Below, piece by piece: positions 9,776 to 21,656 of a DNA stretch of 64,000 nt. This DNA comes from Zygnema cylindricum. Lineage: Eukaryota > Streptophyta > Zygnematophyceae > Zygnematales > Zygnemataceae. The notes under the pieces were generated by a model that was given only the letters and a program-made list of their open reading frames with translations, was not told the DNA's origin and made no database searches. The stretch lies in assembly GCA_037447655.1 (NCBI GenBank), contig JBBHKE010001289.1:23691-87690 (forward strand), in the 5' to 3' direction. Both the position numbers and the translations under genes were made by a program. How positions within the stretch are numbered: position 1 is the stretch's first letter; each line of letters opens with the position of its first letter.

Positions 9776-10550
9776 TAATGCATGTTGCAAAATTAATATA
9801 CAAAACATATAAACAAATGATAGCAGTACAAACATGATGAAACACAAACGAACCATACCCGTTTTCCAAGCATGATAAATCACAACACGGACCATGCCGT
9901 GTAACGGGCATTTTGGGACTTGTTAAATTAAAATTGTAGACACCGTTCTCTGACACTTTCAAATACTTTTGTACTTTGTACGAAATAAGTCAAATAATTA
10001 TAGTAGTTCAATTCGTACAAACATTTCATTTTTAACAATTCTTACATATTATTCGTGAATTTTGCACTTTTCGTTAAAATCCGTTGAGTACTTTATATAC
10101 ATAAAACTTAACGTAAACTGTAGGGATTTTTCAGAAGGAGACATATCATTTGCGCGCGGTAAGTTTCAATTTCTCTAGGAGACGCCACAAAAAAGGTCAC
10201 TGAAGCTGCCATTGAAACCGTTGTCGAAGCATTTACATTTATTCAAAAAAGGTGGTGTTGGTCAGAATTTGTGTTGTAAACGGTAATTTATAGTTAAAAC
10301 TATTTTGTGTTAGACTCTTGATAGAGAGAGAGAAAGAGAGAGAGAGAGTGCCAGAGAGAAGGAAACCATGGTTGCCTCTTTGGTGGCCACATTGGCAGAC
10401 TAAAGCAAACGACAGAAGGTCACTTTACCAAGAAGGCCAGACATGCCTTAATTTGATCATGGGTTGTATGTAGTCCAAAGAAGCTTGCCGCCCTATTCGC
10501 TATGTCATTGTAGAATCAAAACAGATACTAGATATAATAATGTATTAAAG
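9776..10550. other. No gene recognised
   Basis: Intergenic. It contains an (AG)n tract at about 10321-10352 and a copy of the GCGCGCGGTAAGTTTCAA word also seen near 7918. No coding frame or RNA gene was identified. Confidence 0.4.
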
Positions 10551-10559
10551 AATGATGCT

Positions 10560-11350
10560 ACGGTTAATTGATCTAACGAAACAAACTAAGGAGAGATGCA
10601 ATTGAACTGACGACAAATGACATCATGCACAGTTGCAAATAGGAACCATGTAAATTTATTTGATCTAACGCTCGTCGTTACAGCCGCCATACAAGAATGG
10701 ATTTTTTGGCCGCTTTTGGAGATAGCGTCTCGCGATGCCATTTGGCAACATATAATTGGACATCATAGAACATAGAAGGAGGAACAATGGCTCCTGATCT
10801 GACAGGCTTCGCCTAAAAGGCCATGCCACACAATGGCCGTGCAAGAAGCACATCGACCATTGTACCTTCTTGTACTATACAGTCTTCCTATTGGTCAAGG
10901 GTTTAGTAGAAGGTTATTGTGAGTAAGCAATCTATGACTTAGGCCAATTTCAGCCGCCTCTCTCTGAAAGAGCTTGTATATATAAATATCATCTTTGACC
11001 ATGAATAGCTTACTAGATGAGCAAATTGAGTGATTCATTTTGCAATCGACTCAAAGGAGTCGGGCCATCACAATAGTGAGGGTAATAAAAAACTTGTGTG
11101 CTAGGGTGACTCTTTTTTATTGGGAAAGTCAAATGGGCAAGCATTATCCGCGAGGTTTTATATAGGCTCCATATTGTGTGGGCATATGGAGGCCACAAAA
11201 TTTGAGGTTATGGGCCCAACCTATGCGGCACCTATATTTGATGGATCACACTTTCTTTATTCAGAGATGATGATGGAGGGGGCACTCTTTGAGAATCCTA
11301 TAAGGGCATAGTATCCGAACATATTCGATGTATACCACCACCAGGATTTG
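10560..11350 (+). mobile_element. LTR-retrotransposon fragment: LTR plus gag start, plus orientation
   Basis: 10660-11130 is a diverged copy of the sequence at 14530-15160 read in the opposite direction (shared blocks ACAGCCGCC, ATCTTTGACCAT, GATGAGCAAATT, GACTCA.AGGAGTC). It is followed at 11190-11350 by a Gag N-terminus: EATKFEVMGPTYAAPIFDGS parallels MEPIEFQVMGPPSRVPMFDG of the minus-strand element, and both continue toward a GALFE or GFLFE motif. Copia-type Gag starts often carry such an aromatic 'FDG..Y..W' motif. The frame breaks after about 11311. This is the head of a decayed element. Confidence 0.65.
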
Positions 11351-11404
11351 GAGAAACATGGAATCTTCTAGGCACCACAGCCTCCTACACAATGCAAAAC
11401 TACT

Positions 11405-12510
11405 CCTCCACTGAAATTCTATGGGCTCCATTGCCACACAGAATTTGCAGATCCAAAAGAAGCTAATCTAGATAGTGCCGACTCCAAGTTGATATAAACC
11501 CAAATGAATGATCCCTTGAAAATCAAAACCCCAATACACCTTCACCCTAGTGAAATGAAGACCTTCTGTGTGCTCAGTTCCACCACTGAATGCAAAGCTT
11601 GAATATGTAGTTTGGACAATATTCCCCACTTTGACTTTACCACTGAATAAGTGCCACCTTGGCACGCAAAGAATCTGACCGACTACACGTCTGTGTAGCT
11701 TTGACTCCCTTGAGTTCGCAACAAAAAGAATCATTGAATTTGCTCACCCGAGCATTAATTTATGGCTGGTCAAAGATGACCTTTATAGTTACAAGCTCTT
11801 TTAAAGAGAGGTACCTAAATATCACCAAGTCTTGGTCTGCCTTCTCACGACTACCTACTACTAAACCCTAGTCCAATAGGAACACCATATAGCACAAGAA
11901 GGTACGATGGGCGATGTACTTATTGTACGTCCATTGTACGACATGGTCTACAAGGTGACATTTGCCAAATCGGGAGCCATGGTTCCTCCTCCCATCTCCT
12001 CTGATATCAAATAATATGGCGCCACGTGGCACCGCGTGAGGCTATCCCCAAAGGCTGCCGAAAGCTTATTGTGGGTGGGGGCTGTAATGGTGGCCGTTTG
12101 ATCAGTTGTATTTATACGGCCTCGATTCGCTTCTATGCATGAATTGATTAATGCGCGTTTTTGTTAGTCTGCTACGAATTAGTCCTTTAGATCAATAGAT
12201 ATATATGCGTGAAACATATCATGTGTATCTTTTCGTTTGTGCCTTAATGGATAAGGCGTATGTCTACATAGTAATCTGCAGATTCTAGTTCAAATCCGGC
12301 CAGATGTACTATTTTACTAAAACTAGTAGAATACCTTCTAATTCATTCTGTCACCTTCTAAATGACGCAGCAGCCATGGTCTGCCTTTGATCCTCTCTTT
12401 CTCTCTCTTTACATTTTAACTAAAATATAGAAGTGAACTGTTAATTACCTTTTTCCAACACTCTATTTATTTTTCCAATAAAGACCTAGAAAATACTTAA
12501 ATTTCACCAC
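11405..12510 (-). mobile_element. LTR-like copy with leader, minus orientation
   Basis: About 1.1 kb directly repeated at 14445-15523 with high identity. A TATA-like box (TATAAATA on the minus strand) lies at 12109-12116. The copy includes not only the LTR but also the post-LTR leader and the first gag codons (GGGCTCCATTGCCACACAGA on the plus strand). It is therefore another element head rather than a simple 3' LTR. With the plus copy at 10560-11350 it forms a head-to-head inverted arrangement around 11380. Confidence 0.65.
12239..12301 (+). repeat. tRNA-Arg-like sequence inside the LTR
   Basis: An A box in GTGCCTTAATGGATAAGGC and a B box in AGTTCAAATCC, with tRNA-like spacing and the GGATAAGGC word typical of plant tRNA-Arg. 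Acceptor-stem pairing is lost, so it is not a functional tRNA. A more decayed copy is at 15266-15330 in the other LTR. Confidence 0.5.
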
Positions 12511-12529
12511 TCCCCTTATTTTCTAGTCT

Positions 12530-13910
12530 ATTTTCTTTTCAACTCCCACTAAACACATTTTTTTTTCTTTTCTTTTTCTTCTTTCTTTTCTTCTCATAAA
12601 ACTTAAAGTGAATACCCTCGTATTTAAAGAAGTGTATTAGATGAACCGAAATAATAATTACATCACACATTTTATTTTGCATGTCATTTTTCATAATCCG
12701 AGAAAATATTTTATCCACCTCATCTGTTTTCCATCCACACTAAATCCAATTTCCCTCTTGCAATTCAAACAACCAGCCCAAAGTCCAATATGCGACACAC
12801 ACCCAGATGCTAACGTTTTTACAGGCACACCTTCATAAATGCCATCCCTCCCATTAGTGATGTCAAATCTATTACCCCCCAAATTTTCCCAAAAAACAAG
12901 TGTCCCCACTAAGTTCCTCATAAGATCTACGTCTTTCGTACTCATATTTTTATCCATGATACTTACCCTATTTTTTAAACTTTCCTCACTCTCTCCCATG
13001 GAATTTTTTCCGCTATCACTTTCTATTTTTATTCCCAATAAATATTTCTCCTCCCCTAACCCTTTCATTAAATATTCCTCTTCTCCCCTATCTTTTAAAA
13101 CCCTTTCTAGATTTACTTTTCCCCTTTCCTTGGAATCCGTTAAAGTCTCCTTTCCGACCAGTTTTCTGTTTCCAAAATATCTATAAAATTATCCTCATTA
13201 TTTTTATTTTTCCCTTTTTCAATTATAGATTCTAGATGTGACTTTTCATACTCCTTGACATCCACACCATGTCTAACTCCTTTAAGTACCTCCCTTCCCT
13301 TTACTTTCCTTATACCTCCAAAAGCACACTGTTGCTTTCGTGGAATTTCTGTGTACTTTTCTCTCTTCTCTATTCTACCGATGTGGAAAAGCTCTAAGAT
13401 TTCCTTATCCTCTTTCTGCTCTTCCATTTCTTCCTCCTCATCCACATTCCAACTTCTAAGTTCTTCCAAACAACGACACTCCTCCATATAATGACCTGGT
13501 TCCCTACAAAAGAAGCTAACACCCTTTTTGAAAGCTCCCTTTTCTTTTCCTCTCCCTCTCTTTCCTCCAAAGTTTCGATAAGGTTTACCTTCGTCTTTCT
13601 TCTTCTCACCACGCTTCCGCTCGTCACCGCCGTTTCTCTCATCACGCTTCCGCAATCATCCCCAGCTGTAAATGCATTCACCTTGTCACTTCCCCTACGA
13701 AGCTCCAAAATGCTATCCCTCACAAGAATTATCCCCATGGTAAAGCTCGAAGTCTATGAGGAGCCACCCATTGCCTGCATACAAAAAATGATGTTTTCGT
13801 ACTCATCTGGGAGTTTCATGAGTAGTGTATTAATCTTTCTCTCCTCGGATTCTACATACCCCGCACTAGCAAGCTCGACATATAACGCAGCAATATCATT
13901 GCAAAACTCT
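12530..13910 (-). pseudogene. LTR-retrotransposon gag C-terminus, zinc knuckle and downstream remnant
   Basis: The minus strand continues from the gag at 13912-14487. At about 13460-13520 it encodes FFCREPGHYMEEC, a CX2CX4HX4C zinc knuckle in which the first cysteine reads as serine (SFFC). Around it lie lysine/arginine-rich stretches typical of nucleocapsid, and a glutamate-rich stretch follows. At 12691-13068 a frame carries a protein-like segment with GEEKYLLGIK, reminiscent of the copia reverse-transcriptase LGEAKYILGI motif, but without surrounding RT domains. Several frame changes are needed to join these pieces, so it is treated as a decayed internal region. No integrase or full RT is visible, which suggests a large internal deletion or a non-autonomous element. 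Confidence 0.55.
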
Positions 13911-13911
13911 A

Positions 13912-14487
13912 TCATGCTACCGCCTTGGTAAACATAAACTGCTGCCTCTGAATAGTCTCACTCTTATAAATCTGACTTAGTGTTTCCCAGATTTCCGAGG
14001 ACTTGGTTAGACTTAAAAGAGTGATAGCTATGGACTTAGACACATATCTAAGTATGAGATGTTTTGCTATAGTGTTTTTATACTCCCAAATTTTTCTATC
14101 ATTTTCTTCAGTTTTACTCATTACCCTTCTAAGTGGAGCTGTGGCGGACAGTATAGCTCCCATCACCATAAGTGTCTCTTTATCCTTCACCCTTTTTTCC
14201 CCTTCCATGGCAATGATTTTCCCTTCACCTTCCGTTACATCTGAACTCCAGTTAGTTTTCTGGGAAGCCCTAGATGATTCTCCATAATGAGTTCCACCAA
14301 AGCCGGGTGGCGAGCACATTTGCCCCGAAAAAATTCCCCACAAATGCTTTTCGAAAAGAAATCCCTCTATCGTAAACTCCCAATAAGTGAAGTCTGTTCC
14401 ATCGAACATAGGCACCCTAGATGGTGGGCCCATAACCTGAAATTCTATGGGCTCCATTGCCACACAGGATTCGCAGATCCAAAACAA
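13912..14487 (-). CDS. Ty1/copia-type Gag N-terminal fragment
   Basis: An open frame of 191 codons. It resembles plant copia Gag (UBN2/DUF4219 type): near the start FDGTDFTYWEFTIEGFLFEK, then a polar linker, then IWEYKNTIAKHLILRYVSKS and SEIWETLSQIYKSETIQRQQ, matching the Gag helical region. The more likely start is the internal methionine at MEPIEFQV rather than the frame's first ATG, by comparison with the paralogous head at 11190. It lies directly downstream of the LTR-like segment 14490-15523 on the same strand. The frame runs into the zinc-knuckle region after further shifts. Gag forms the virus-like particle of the retrotransposon; this copy is unlikely to be active. Confidence 0.65.
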   Translation of the reverse strand: MFWICESCVAMEPIEFQVMGPPSRVPMFDGTDFTYWEFTIEGFLFEKHLWGIFSGQMCSPPGFGGTHYGESSRASQKTNWSSDVTEGEGKIIAMEGEKRVKDKETLMVMGAILSATAPLRRVMSKTEENDRKIWEYKNTIAKHLILRYVSKSIAITLLSLTKSSEIWETLSQIYKSETIQRQQFMFTKAVA

Positions 14488-14489
14488 GC

Positions 14490-15523
14490 TAATCTAGATA
14501 GTGCCAACTCCAAGTTGATATAAAACCCAAATGAATTATCCCTTGACAATCAAAACCCCAATACACATTCACCCCAGTGAAAAGAAGACCTTCTGTGTGC
14601 TCAGTTCCACCACATAATGCAAAGCTTCAATATGTGTTTTGGACAATATTTCCCACTTTGAATTTCCCACTGAATAAGTGCCACCCTGGCAAGCAAAGAC
14701 TCTAACCGACTACACCCCTGCGTAGTTTGGACTCCCCTGAGTCTGCAGCAAAAAGAATCACTGAATTTGCTCATCCGAGCATTAAGTTATGGATGGTCAA
14801 AGATGACCTTTATAGTTACATGCTCTTATAAAGAGAGGTACCTAAATATCACTAAGTCTTGGTTTGCCTACTCACGACTACCTACTACTAAACCCTAGTC
14901 CAATAGGAATACTATATAGCACAAGAAGGTATGATGGGCGATGTAGTTATTGTACGGCCATTGTACGACATGGTCTACAATGTGACATTTGCCAAATCGG
15001 GAGCCATGGTTCCTCCTCCAATCTTCTCCGATATCAAATAATGTGGCGCCACGTGGCACCGCGTGAGGCTATCCCCAAAGGCCGCCCAAAGCTTATTGTG
15101 GGTGGCGGCTGTAATGGTGGCCGTCCGATCAGTTGTATTTATACGGCTTCGATTCGCTTCCATGCATGAATTGATTGATGCGCGTTTTTGTTAGTCTGCT
15201 GCAAATTAGTCCTTTAGATCAATAGATATATATGTGTGAAACATATCATGTGCATCTTTTCGTTAGTGCATTAATGGATAAGGCGTATGTCTACATAGAA
15301 ATCTGCAGACTCTAGTTCAAATTTAGCCAGATGCAATTTTTTTCAAAAACTAGTAGAATTCCTTCTAATTCATTCTCCCTCTTTCTAAATGACGCAGCAG
15401 CCATGGTCTGCCTTTGATCCTCTCTTTCTCTCTCTTTACATTCTAACTAAAATATAGAAGTGAACTATTAATTACCTTTTTCCAACACTCTATTTATTTT
15501 TCCAATACAGACCTAGAAAATAC
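14490..15523 (-). mobile_element. LTR (5' side) of the minus-strand retrotransposon
   Basis: Direct repeat of 11405-12510. A TATA-like box on the minus strand (15136-15143) precedes the predicted transcript start into gag at 14487. The shared sequence stops at about 15523 (CCTAGAAAATAC). Canonical TG...CA ends and a primer-binding site could not be fixed with confidence. It carries a tRNA-Arg-like segment at 15266-15330. Confidence 0.65.
15266..15330 (+). repeat. tRNA-Arg-like sequence inside the second LTR
   Basis: Homologous to 12239-12301; the A box is kept (TTAATGGATAAGGC) and the B box is decayed (AGTTCAAATTT). Confidence 0.45.
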
Positions 15524-16076
15524 ACAAAGTTCAACACAACGTACAAAAAATATATATACAAGGTATAATCTACTCTTAAACCGCCATACTTTCTATTTGG
15601 ATCTGTACCGCACCACTCTTTGCTTGGCACATGGCACAAATGACACCATGGTTATGTTCGTTTTTTCTTTAGCATCTTGTAGGATGGTACCACGTGTTAA
15701 TCCGTGGTGTGTTTGGCGTAAGCCGCCAAAAAGGCCATTCCGCTTAGTCAGTACTGATGTGAGTCATCCGATTGCATTTTTGTTTGAATTCAAGTCCGTT
15801 CATTTACACGACGTACTGAATATTCTATGTGAGCGTATGTTTCAATCAAATTTATGCTATGACGTCCTTTCAGGCGGTTTAAATAATCATCTACCGCTTG
15901 ATTTATTTTATAATTATATGCGCCCAACATTTGTAACGGTTCTTCATTGTCAATAGGATAATGACGTGGGCTATAGTGAATATGCTGGATCCGTAGTTTG
16001 GTTGATCAAATCTTTTCAAATCCAACTCTTTTTGTAAGGGTTCAAGAAATCCTTCCTTTCCCCTTCCTGTATCACC
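15524..16076. other. No gene recognised
   Basis: A 119-codon frame at 15597-15956 carries no domain that I recognise. It could be flanking sequence of the adjacent copia element. Confidence 0.35.
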
Positions 16077-19000
16077 TTGATTGCCAAGGCGGCAACCATG
16101 GAGTTGTCGGTTTCCTTCTCAAACTATTCTCTACAGCTAGGAGATATTAAACGAGAAACAAATAAGTCACCTTTTTCAACAGAACACGTTTTTCTTACGC
16201 CTCCACAACTACATCTGCCAAGACACCTTTCACAATCATTAGAACATTTAGAAAAGAGAGAAAATCGTTATAGAGGGAGAAAAGGGAGGAGAAACCTCGG
16301 AAGGAACTCCAATAAAAAAGACGGTACAAACAGCAACACTACGAACAATGGCGGCAGAGAGTCAGACCGAAGGGTTATAGAATGAAAAATTGCACTATAA
16401 GGACAACGTTGCTAAACACTTCATTCCTAAAAGTGTACTCAGGGGCATTCCCATTTCTCTTATGGAAGTGATATTTTCTTCTCAAAATAGGGGGACATTA
16501 GTAAAAATTTTAAGAGTGGGTCACTGGTGGCAGAACATAAGATTCGAACAAATATTTTCGAAGGAGGAAGTATGAATGATTATTGCAATGACTTAGGAGC
16601 CTTATTTGAAAAACTAGAGAGTGCAAGAAATTCATTGTCTAAGAAACAAAGAGTAAATGCATTGATGAAGAAACTACCTGAAGAATATGAGAATATAATT
16701 AACAACTAGCAGGCTATAGGTGATAGCAATTGGAATTGGGATGATATAATAGGGATGATATTAGTGAAAGAAAATACCATAAAACGAAGGAGAGAAAGTC
16801 TGAGTGTGGAAGCACTAATTGCAAGATTTTAGTGGCGGAAGTGTGATGAGCAAAAGGGAAAGGATCCCTATCAAATTTACTGGGGAAAAAAACAAGGAGG
16901 TGGCAAATTTGACCGACAAGGGAGAGGAGCTCCACGAGGTTGATTATGTCACTTCTACAAGAAACCGGAACACTCTATGGTAGATTCTGTCAGACTTTCC
17001 GAGCTCCGAATCAAGGATGGACAAGGTACGTCTGGCGATGGAGGAAAAAAATAAGCTTTCTTAACTCAGATTCATAAAGAGAAAGAAGAGTTAGAAGCCA
17101 AACCAGAAAAGGAACTCAAAGAGCTTCTCCTCAAACCGGAGAGAAATTGGAAGCATTCTGACATCCCACGGAGATAGAAATGTGCTTTTGGAGGTAAGAA
17201 AGACTCGAGGATGGGTGGATCATTGCTTCGAGGGCCTCTATGTATATGTGCAAGGATAAAAGGTAGTTCACTAAATTAAGGAAAATCTCGACACTTGAGC
17301 GAGATGGTAGAGTAGAAACCACAAGCCTTGTTGGATCTGTTAACTTGGAGGTTTTACTTGATAGAAAGGCGTTAATTCTAACAATCATAGATGTTATTTA
17401 CATCCCATAGCTCAGTAAGAACTTAGTCTATACATCTGTAATAGATGACAAAGAGTTTGAAATAGGAACTAGGAAAGGAATCTTCACAGGTAATTTTGAT
17501 GATGAGGTTTATTTCATATTGAGAAAGGAAGTCAAGGAATGTACAATGTTGTACTTTGTAATGGAAAGAGTGTTCTCTACTTGTGTGAAAGTGATATGAT
17601 GTTATGGCACAAGAGGTCAAGGCATGTGCATCTAGATAGACTAAAAGAAATGAAAAAAAAATAGTGGATGGGATTAATTTTGAGGATGATGAAACTTCAT
17701 ATGATTCCACTAGATGTTCCCAAGGGAAGATCCATAGACTTCCATTCGTAAAAGCATCCACATTTAGAAGAGAGAAAGTATAGGATCTAAGACACACTGA
17801 TGTTTGGGGACTTGCTAGGTATGCTTCACATGGGGAAAAAAATATATGCTAACTATAACAGATGACTGGTCTAGATACACTAAAGTATACTTTCTCAGTC
17901 ATAAGTCGGAAGTATTAGGATACTTCAAATAATATAAAGTATGGAGTGAAAATTAAATTAGACCTTTATATAAAAAAATGATAATGGGTATAAATACACC
18001 GCAAAGGAGTTTGAAGAATTTCTTAAAAGAGAAGAAATTCATCATAATAATTGTCCCTTACAATCTGGAAAATAATGGAGTAGCAGAAATAGTAAACATA
18101 ACTCTAAGGGATATATGTTTAGAAGTATGCTAAGCGATAAGAGGATATAAATGCACGTTTGGGCAGAGGCTATGAATTATTCTAACTTCATCAAAAATAA
18201 AGTCTCAACTTCGGCAAATAACGAAGAAACCCCATATGAGACATTGACAAGTACAAAACGAGATTTGTATAGCTTAAGAGTGTTCGGAAGTCAAGTATAT
18301 AGTTTAGCATTTAATAAAACTAAATGGAAGTTAGGGAAGAGGGAAACCGAGATATCTTATAGGCTATGATGAAAGCACTAAAGCTTACCGAGTTTATGAT
18401 TTGAAGAAAAGAGACATAATTGTAGTGAAACACATAGTGGTAATGGACGAGGGAAAGTCCATTGATCCATTTAAATATAGTAAGGAAGTCAAAGTCATAT
18501 TTGTACCGGATCAGTTTTGTGACTTTGACTTTGAAATAAATGAGAAAGAACTAGGAGAAAAGGAAAAATCTGCAAATTTTACCAAAGGAGGAGGAAGGAA
18601 CAACATCCGAGATAACTCTTAAATACGAAGTGGAAACTAGCGAAGCACTTGGTGAGATACCGGAATTGGGAGAAAGGGGAGCTGAAATCCTCATAAACAA
18701 AACTTGAGGATGCCTTCCATACCATCGTCGGATTTTGAAAGGGGAAGAAGAAGTAGCAAACGACTTCACAAAAGACAGGTGAATAACCAACTCACGAAGT
18801 TGTCTCATTCGGATGAGCCTCAGACAGGCCATAAATACTCTAAAAAATAGCCGATAGATAATTGCCATAAATGAGGAAATGGCTTCCATTATGGAAGCCA
18901 ATACATGGGAGTTGGTAGATTGTCCACCAGACCGAAAACCCATTGGATGTAAGTGGATTTTTAAACATAAGCTAAACCTAGATAATACCAGTGAGAGATA

Positions 19001-19690
19001 CAAGGCTAGATTGGTTGCTAAAGGTTACACTTAAAAAGAGGGCATAGACTATAAATAAACCTTTGCACCAGTAGTCACATTTCCTTCAGTCAGAATCTCT
19101 AAAGTTTAGCAGCAACAGAGGATATAGAAATCCACCAAATGGTTATCGAAACCGCCTTCTTACACGGAGAAGGATATCGAAACCGCCTTCTTACAGGGAG
19201 AATTGGAAGATTTTTTTTACCTACGGCAGCTGGAAGGATTCGCGGAAAGTGGGGAAGAATGCAAGGTGTGCAAACTGATAAAATCGCTTTTCGGCCTTAA
19301 GCATGTCTCGCGGCAATGGAATATTAAACTGGACAAATTTGTGACAGGTTTGGGGTATATCAGAATTAGTTAATATCATTCCATATATCTATTTGAGGAT
19401 GAAAATGGAGTGTTGTTTATTGCTATATATGTGGATGACTTGTTAGTCTTAAGTAAATCCTTAGATAAAATTAACAAATTAAAACATGATCTTAGAAGTA
19501 GCTTTGATATGAAAGACCTGGGTGAGGCAAAATATATTTTGGGAATTCAGGTGGAAAGAGACAAAGAGAAAGGAATAATCAGACTTACTCAGAAAGAAAC
19601 TATTGGAAATATGTTATAGAGATTTCAGATGGACAAGGCAAATGGATGGACAAGGCAAATGGATGCACTACTATGGACCTAAAGAAAATA
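16077..19690 (+). pseudogene. Decayed Ty1/copia retrotransposon, copy 1
   Basis: Coding debris in copia order, broken by many stops and shifts. Gag (UBN2-like) at 16390-16709 ends in LEKLESARNSLSKKQRVNAL and EEYENIINN. A degenerate zinc knuckle follows (CHFYKKPEHSM, about 16948-16980). A pre-integrase/integrase core lies at about 17600-17930 (HTDVWG, then DDWSRYTKVYFL), with an integrase tail at 18151-18369 (WAEAMNYSNFIKNK, SLRVFGSQVYSL). The reverse transcriptase lies at about 18840-19619, with WELVDCPPDRKPIG, the DVKTAFL-like VIETAFL, the catalytic YVDD motif (IYVDDLLVLSK, 19410 onward) and LGEAKYILGIQVERD. RNase H and both LTRs are absent; the sequence leaves the element at about 19690. 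Order gag-INT-RT identifies Ty1/copia. The part from 16816 is duplicated at 21982. Confidence 0.85.
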
Positions 19691-19984
19691 TTAGAGGGGA
19701 ATGTTTGCAAGCGCTACACTTTTTCAACCTGTTGTTACAATATCTGGCAAGTCAAAGTTGTTCGATGGATTGACCGTCAAATCTAAACTCAACGGTACGT
19801 AACTTGTAGTAACATAGTACTTAAAAGGTACATTTTTGACAAGCTGACGCAACTACAGTACTGTACCTGTGCGCAGCAAAAATTGTTCCTGCGATTAACA
19901 ATTCCCAAAAAAAAATCATGTAATTGTACGTTCTCCGATCTGAAACCGGACACGTGTGGTACAGAGAAACGCTGATTAAACTGG

Positions 19985-20673
19985 TGACATAAACATTGTC
20001 GCATTAGAGGATAAACGGTGCTGTCGCACGGAGAGCCTGCGTTATCTACATATCTATGTGACATCAGTTTTTCATATCTAAGTGAAAATAATTGAGCTGG
20101 TGGCAGTACAGTACAGTAAGTAACGTCATTCAAGACGACGTCATTTTCCTCTCCTTGGGCTGACAGTTCCAGTAACGACGTTTTCGTTTCGGCTCCGTTT
20201 CCCCGTTTCCCCGTTTTTAGGGTTTAATAAGATCTTATTCTATATCGTTTCACCTTTGCCAGATTTCCTCCCTTGGCAGCAAAATTTGATCCAGAAACAC
20301 CTCCCTTTCCCTATTGTTGGCCAGAAATCTATATTCTAAAACCCTAGCTTCTGAGTTTCAACAGACTTAGTTTATTTTCTCCACCTGGAAAAGTCCTTTA
20401 CAAATTTTACGTTAGGGTTTCTAAAATAGTGTGAAGCTTAAGTGCTTACAGCTGTACTGTAGCTTTTCCGATTCTTTCCGTTTCCTCCAAAGCTTCTTCT
20501 TTCTTTCTTTCTCCTTTTTTGTCTCAAGCTTTTTTTTTCTTAAAAGTTTTTTTTCGTAAACCTTTTCTAAGTTTTTTCTCTTTAGCTACCAGCTTCCAGT
20601 CAAGAGTGTTTATTTGAGTCAACAAAGTTGCCATTTTTTTGGACAAGTTTTGTCTTTTTGTGTGGGAAAAGCT
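19985..20673 (+). promoter_or_regulatory. Duplicate of the TIC40 upstream region
   Basis: Near-identical to 25784-26441, including the ACGTCATTC.AG.CGACGTCA block, the TTTTAGGGTTTAATAAGATC block and long pyrimidine runs. At 20004-20006 it shows the unoccupied TTA site of the transposon present in copy 2. Whether this copy drives transcription is unknown. Confidence 0.4.
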
Positions 20674-20721
20674 ATGCAGGCCTCAGTTAGTGGCACTTAC
20701 TTTACTCTTCAATCAGTTGCA
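20674..20721 (+). pseudogene. Duplicate of TIC40 exon 1
   Basis: Encodes the same 16 residues as the real exon 1 (MQASVSGTYFTLQSVA), followed by the same GTATGT donor and CT/GT microsatellite. The rest of TIC40 does not follow before the gap. It is either a redundant first exon 5.8 kb upstream of the gene or an assembly duplicate. Confidence 0.75.
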
Positions 20722-20722
20722 G

Positions 20723-20792
<70 letters not shown>

Positions 20793-20802
20793 TGTGTGTG
20801 TT
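20722..20802 (+). repeat. (CT)n-(GT)n microsatellite, copy 1
   Basis: About 26 CT followed by about 13 GT units just after the exon 1 donor. Copy 2 (26491-26592) has a longer CT run and only about five GT units. Confidence 0.9.
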
Positions 20803-20984
20803 CTCCCTCTCTCTGTCTGCCTTTGTCCTCCCTTTCCCCCTCTCTTTCTATCCTGAATGAATGTGCTAAATACCTAAGAATTCCATTTTTTTTTTTGTTT
20901 TTCTTAATTGAGCTGCATTATGCTTCGCTATTATTCTTCAGTTTTTTTTTTTTTTTTTTCTTTTTAACTTGTTTCCTTCCAATT

Positions 20985-21190
20985 TTCAATGACATTTGTC
21001 ATGGATGCAAATTTTCCGTGACATTAGTGGCAGCTGCAAATTTTCGTGTGACATTTGTCACAGCTGCAAGTTTTCCTGTGACATTTGTCCCGGTTGCAAA
21101 TTTTATAGTGATATTTGTCGCAGTTCCCATTTTTTCAGTGACATTTGTTACAGTTACAGTGACATTTGCACTGCAACTTTTTCAGTGTCA
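20985..21190 (+). repeat. Tandem repeat of about 30 bp, copy 1
   Basis: Six or so imperfect units of GTGACATTTGTC.CAG.TGC AAATTTTC type. Duplicated at 26780-26985. Lies in what is intron 1 of TIC40 in the second copy. Confidence 0.8.
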
Positions 21191-21656
21191 TTTTCCACAT
21201 TTCCGGAGACTTACAAAACACTACTCCCTAAATGGCAATTAGCCATAAGAAATAATTAGTTTGAGAACTATATAACCCTATTTCCCGCCCAAATATCTGG
21301 ACGGCAGAAAAGAGTTAGGATTAGGAAGAGAGTAATAAAGTAAATAAAACCGCCATTATTTGTTCAGAGGACTCAGAAAAATCGGGGCCGAATTACGGTT
21401 ATTAAGCTAATAGTGATTTACGGGGTACTTTCATATCTGATGTATTCTTAACAGGTACATATTGCTCTTTGGTGCACAGTTTAAAATTTGATTTCATTCT
21501 AGCAAGTTATTTTACCTTTTTTTTTTTCTTTTCTTTTTTTACTTTTTTTTTCCCCTTTTTTTTTTTTATTTTTTCGTATTTCCTTTTTTTTTTTGCTCTT
21601 TGTTTTAAGGAAGAGTCTGTTGTCAGTTTAACCCAAACTTTAATTTTTTGCTTGAT

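Larger units (their letters stand above)
16816..21656. repeat. Long direct duplication, copy 1
   Basis: The sequence from TAATTGCAAGATTTTAGTGG at 16816 to the N gap is repeated, mostly near-identically, at 21982-27446. It covers the copia remnant, the TIC40 upstream region, TIC40 exon 1 and part of intron 1. The copies differ by scattered substitutions, CT/GT repeat length, a 40-bp tandem duplication near 19140-19200 in copy 1, and a 666-bp insertion in copy 2. Copy 1 ends exactly where the N run begins. Confidence 0.95.

Noticed and set aside
13140-13931. Serine-rich plus-strand frames (13255-13491, 13491-13931)
   Set aside because: Mirror translations of the minus-strand gag and zinc-knuckle region.
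20614-20856. Frame starting upstream of TIC40 exon 1 and running through the CT repeat
   Set aside because: The upstream start is not ATG, and the GTATGT donor before the CT tract makes the Ser-Leu run intronic; same for 26382-26696.
20985-21190. Regular 30-bp repeats resembling a CRISPR array
   Set aside because: Units are imperfect and contiguous, with no unique spacers, in plant intronic DNA; an ordinary tandem repeat.
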